A model generated the notes under the pieces. That model made no database searches and was not told the DNA's origin. It was given only the letters and a program-made list of their open reading frames with translations. Positions 60,350 through 64,000 of a stretch of DNA of 64,000 bases are shown here, in pieces. Both the position numbers and the translations under genes were made by a program. Source of the stretch: Sphagnum magellanicum (taxonomy: Eukaryota; Streptophyta; Sphagnopsida; Sphagnales; Sphagnaceae); NCBI GenBank assembly GCA_021904315.1, contig CM038918.1, positions 11,237,349-11,301,348 on the forward strand, written 5' to 3'. Each line of letters starts with the position of its first letter. The stretch's first letter is position 1.

Positions 60350-61518
60350 TCAAGCAAAACAAATCAGAAAGCTTAGGAGTCTTGAGAGACTCACGATTGC
60401 TTTTCAATGATGAACTGCTCTGAAATTCAAACTCAGAGTGGAGAAAGTTCCAGTTCTGATATCAAAGGTAGTCTCACACTATTGAAGGAATCAATGAACT
60501 CCTGTGCATAGAACAGCATTTTTTTGCCACATTTGAGACTGGCAAGAGGAGACACTCTCCATCTGGTTGAACTGGAAATAAAATAACCTAATTTGATGCT
60601 GTTTGGCTTGCAGAATTGATGTCAATACCAGCAAAATAGAGTGTGGAGGGGGTCCCAGAAGTGCATGTGATTGTCTGTGAGGTTGTCACAGAAGAACACA
60701 TGATCATTTCTTTCACAACCAATTATTCTGTCTCGTAGGTAACTATGTTGCAGCAGACTTTTGTGTTGGGAACTACTTCCTTCTCACAGCAGGAGTAGTT
60801 TTGCATCTTCCAAATTTGCATTGTCAAGGATGTTCATTCATAACAGACAAAAAGTAAATGGAATTTTAAAACGCTTATGTCGATTCACTTGCAAGTTTGT
60901 CTTTCTTTGGTGTGTCAAACTGTGAAGTCTGTGTTTTTCTTCACTCACATAGCTTCTATCCTTGACTCAGATTCTAATGGACAATTCAGAAGACATGATT
61001 GAATGTCTAAAACTTGGCATGATGTCATGCAATGTCTTAAGCTCAGTAGTGTATCTGCATTTTGTTCATTCAAAGTTGCAGTTTCACAAGGAAAATACCT
61101 CACTTCCAATGTCCCCATATTGGTATTCTGTGGGTTAAGGCTGTTAGAATTCAGTGCTGCAAGCACCTAAGTGATGGAAATCCTGAAAGTGAACATATGG
61201 TTCCAACTGGACATGATCCTGAAGCTGTTACTTCATTAATCATGACACATAGGTGCTCTCAAATTCAGCCTTCCCCCTAAAATGAGGCTTTTGCTCAATA
61301 TTCAACATCTCTCTTGACTGTGATCAAGTTCTGGTCATCTTGTCTTTGATGCAATGTTCAAATATAAGAGAATGTAGTGGTGGCAAAATCTATAGCAGCT
61401 AGAGAGCATGGCTGGCTGCTCTTCTAAATAAGATGTGACAGAGCCTCAACTAATCAAAATTGTTTGATTGATGGTTGTCAATAGGGCTTCCATCTTGGTG
61501 TGACTATAATGATGTCAC
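60350..61518. other. Intergenic between convergent genes
   Basis: No gene recognised. It lies between the 3' ends of the complex I gene (plus) and the AP endonuclease gene (minus), so it mainly holds their 3' UTRs. Confidence 0.5.
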
Positions 61519-63922
61519 CTACATCTTTAGGATAAGTCCAATGGGGCAGTGATCACTCCCATCGACATCAGGAAGGATGTATGAATCATAAACACGATTT
61601 GCGAGTAATTCTGAGACAAGGAAATAGTCCAGCCGCCAACCTGCCAAGTAACAACAAAGTTTCAAACTGCCGATCATGGAAAGTGCACCATCAGTAATAA
61701 ACATCCTTCACTCAGAGATATACCTTGTAGATAGATCAGTTTGCCTCTGTTTTCTGTGGTGCACAATAGCCACAGAAGAAAGCCCAGAGAGAGATAAGTC
61801 ACACAAACCAATGGGTCATGCAATGACAGCACCAAGTGAACATCCATTAAAATGTTTCTTATTGTCATAACACAAAGCACAATGCATCAAGAAATGGTTC
61901 TATGAGATTTTCTGGAAAAGTTCATGATCAAGTACTTACCTTGATTTTTAGGGCGGGCACCACTGCGGTAGCCCCAGTAGGTGTAGCCAACTGCATTTGG
62001 ATGTTGGTTTCTGAATGTGTCCACAAATCCTTTCTCCAGAAAATTTCTTGCAAATGATGCTCTTTCTTCAGGTGTGTAGCCTGCGCTTTGTAAGTTGCCC
62101 TGTCTCAAACCAAACCATAAACCTGTTTGTATCAGTGTTTTTTTTTGGGTGGCAAAATTTTGACCTGAAAAATATGATTTTGACCTATACAAAGGATTTT
62201 CCATGGAAAAAATGGCCAAAATTCGCCAGATTTTGAAAAAACAAGTTTCCAAATCACCAGGTTTTTGTGATAAGTTCCAGTAGGGAGCCAAGAATATAGA
62301 AAGATTTTGGATTTTTTTTACTTTCATATCTAGTCTGTAGCCAAATCTGGCTAAATCATCTTATGGATGATCACCCTGGTTTGTAGGTACGTGCAGTAAA
62401 TTGCTGGAATGCAAAAGTCATCACACTATCATCATAAAGTGGTTAAAAAGTGGCCTCCTGAAGCTCAACTAAATTACGGATTAGCAATACAGCACTTCAA
62501 ATTACAGCAAAAACTCTTAATAAACTAAAGCATTTGCTAATGAGGGTTAGGGGTCTGTACATCAGGATGGTGAATATCAATTTCTTGGTGTGCACAATTC
62601 AAGTCGCCTGTCAGTATGACTGGTTTTGTCTGCTCCAACACCTGTGGATCAGAACATGCATTCTCTGATTTGAGCAAACTAAGAATTACTCCAAACAAAC
62701 AAAATCCAAAGCACTTTGCTGTAGACCCTAGAAATCCTTCATGCTACAATTGGATGCAGTTCAAGCTCAAAAAGTACAAGAAAGGTTTTTGAATGAAACA
62801 CAATGCCTGAAAAACCTACCTTCAGGTAATGACTAAGATCAGGGTCCCACTTCTCAGTGCGATAAGTCTGTCATCAAAAATTCACTTTCAAAAACATAAG
62901 TGGATTTATTCTTCGACCACATGCATACATACACTTCTGTGGTGAAGATGCATTTGCACTATCTGAAATTCACAAAAAAAACGAGTTCCAACTGTCAACA
63001 AATATCTTTCATAAGAATAGAGAAATCTCCATTCTCACAATGAAGAAGAAACAGCAAGGATAACTCTTCCTCAGGAAGCCATAGAAAGAACCAAACAAGG
63101 GAAGACAGAAACAAACAAAAAACAAAAAACACACACCGGTATGAACAAAAAGTGCCAGTCTCACACCTGTTCAGGGACCATCAACAGTAGTATGTATGAT
63201 AGTGACTTAACTACCACAACTTCCCCACTGACTTTATCAGCTCCCTATAGTGGGTAAAGGCCAGTGATGAGCACCAACCTACGAACTGAGTTTCTGCTGC
63301 AATTCTGGAAGCAACAGGAAGACTCAGCCATACTACTGGCTAGCAACAGACCACAACAACAATGACAAGACAAAGAAACAAAGAAAGACAGAAAGTCAGT
63401 TACATCTCCAACTGTCAACAAAATTGCTTTCAGAATTGTAATTGTATTTATTCTTCACAATACCCATTACATGTACATATTTTGGAGATGCAATTTGCAC
63501 TATCTGAAGTTCATAAGAAAACTGATTAGGCTTGTGGAAGGATGCGAACCACAGAGGGTTGACTAGCTACATATGTCAACATAGATTTAGATGGGCGAAA
63601 ACTTGCACAAATATGAATCAGCTAATACAGCTTACATAACCCAAGATGCAGAAAACTATAAACAAGCAAGTCTCCACCTAGCAGATTGAGAAACATGATA
63701 TTTGCAATGCAGACAGATTCTAGAGATCCATTGGGTCACTTCAATTTTTTTCAAAAATAACAGAAGAAATATGGAGATACCAGTCTGTTATTGCCAGAGT
63801 TGGGGACGTAACTGACAACAATGTAAAAGTCATTGAATTCTGCAGTAATTACTCGCCCCTCGGTATCATGCTCCGGAATGCCCAGTCCATATCGCACAGA
63901 TAGAGGCTTATTCTGCACTTCC
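61519..63922 (-). CDS. ARP: AP endonuclease (exonuclease III family), ARP-like, 3' part; gene continues past right edge
   Basis: Cuts DNA at abasic sites in base excision repair. Exons on the minus strand in transcription order: 63922-63781, 62867-62820, 62641-62561, 62099-61940, 61640-61519 (stop TAG 61519-61521); phases fit and all introns are GT-AG. The first visible exon reads [19 protein letters not shown], then [16 protein letters not shown] and SYVPNSGN (conserved Tyr). Next come [36 protein letters not shown] (catalytic D and N of G-D-L-N), [53 protein letters not shown] (metal/DNA Asp) and the end [13 protein letters not shown] (catalytic D-H). The sequence fits Arabidopsis ARP rather than the shorter APE1L/APE2 types. 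The start and upstream domains lie to the right of the window. Confidence 0.93.
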
Positions 63923-64000
63923 CTAGAATCAATAAGAAGCCATTCTAGGTTGGTAACACAGCTATATATAAATATATATGTCCAGCAAACCTCAGAATAT
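63923..64000 (-). other. Intron of the AP endonuclease gene at window edge
   Basis: The acceptor TTCTAG ends the intron at 63923. The preceding exon is outside the window. Confidence 0.6.

Overview
The window looks like nuclear DNA of a land plant, probably one with a large, repeat-rich genome. The evidence is intron-rich plant-type genes (SEC24, the NDUFA1-like subunit of mitochondrial complex I, an ARP-type AP endonuclease), plant-style Ty3/gypsy chromovirus and CACTA elements, and long AT-rich intergenic DNA. The style of the transposons (a hAT-like gene with a BED-like finger, a methyltransferase-bearing gypsy element) suggests a seed-free plant such as a fern, lycophyte or moss. I cannot settle the lineage from the sequence alone.

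Layout. 1-232 is the end of a CACTA transposon. About 595-6835 is a decayed chromovirus (Ty3/gypsy with a C-terminal chromodomain), followed by a related solo LTR at 7104-7914. About 8-25 kb has no host gene. It holds tandem repeats, a region of roughly 10 kb rich in the motif TGTAACATG, fragments of an unidentified large element that includes an Ulp1-like protease, and a CACTA-related AT-rich repeat. About 25.2-36.5 kb is the most interesting part: a decayed Ty3-type retrotransposon whose polyprotein order is gag, protease, C5-cytosine DNA methyltransferase (DNMT), reverse transcriptase, RNase H, integrase and a terminal PHD finger. It is split by a complete 3183-bp CACTA element with a TTC target duplication. 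About 36.8-38.3 kb is a decayed hAT-like transposase on the minus strand. 39885-40834 is a solo LTR with perfect 5-bp target duplications.

From about 43.8 kb the DNA becomes genic. A complete SEC24 gene (COPII cargo adaptor, plant SEC24B/CEF class) has 25 coding exons on the plus strand between 45074 and 57435. Its promoter and 5' leader contain a diverged tandem duplication, each copy with a telo-box. Next is a small plus-strand gene for the NDUFA1/MWFE-like subunit of complex I (from 59641). At the right edge are the last five coding exons, on the minus strand, of an ARP-like AP endonuclease, which continues beyond the window.

The three host genes are unrelated housekeeping genes (secretion, respiration, DNA base excision repair) and do not form a functional unit. 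The retrotransposon with a built-in cytosine methyltransferase and a chromatin-reader finger is the best candidate for an unusual system. Elements of this kind could methylate their own or host DNA and steer integration by reading histone tails. This copy is clearly dead: many stops, no SAM-binding motif I, and protease and RNase H acidic residues lost.
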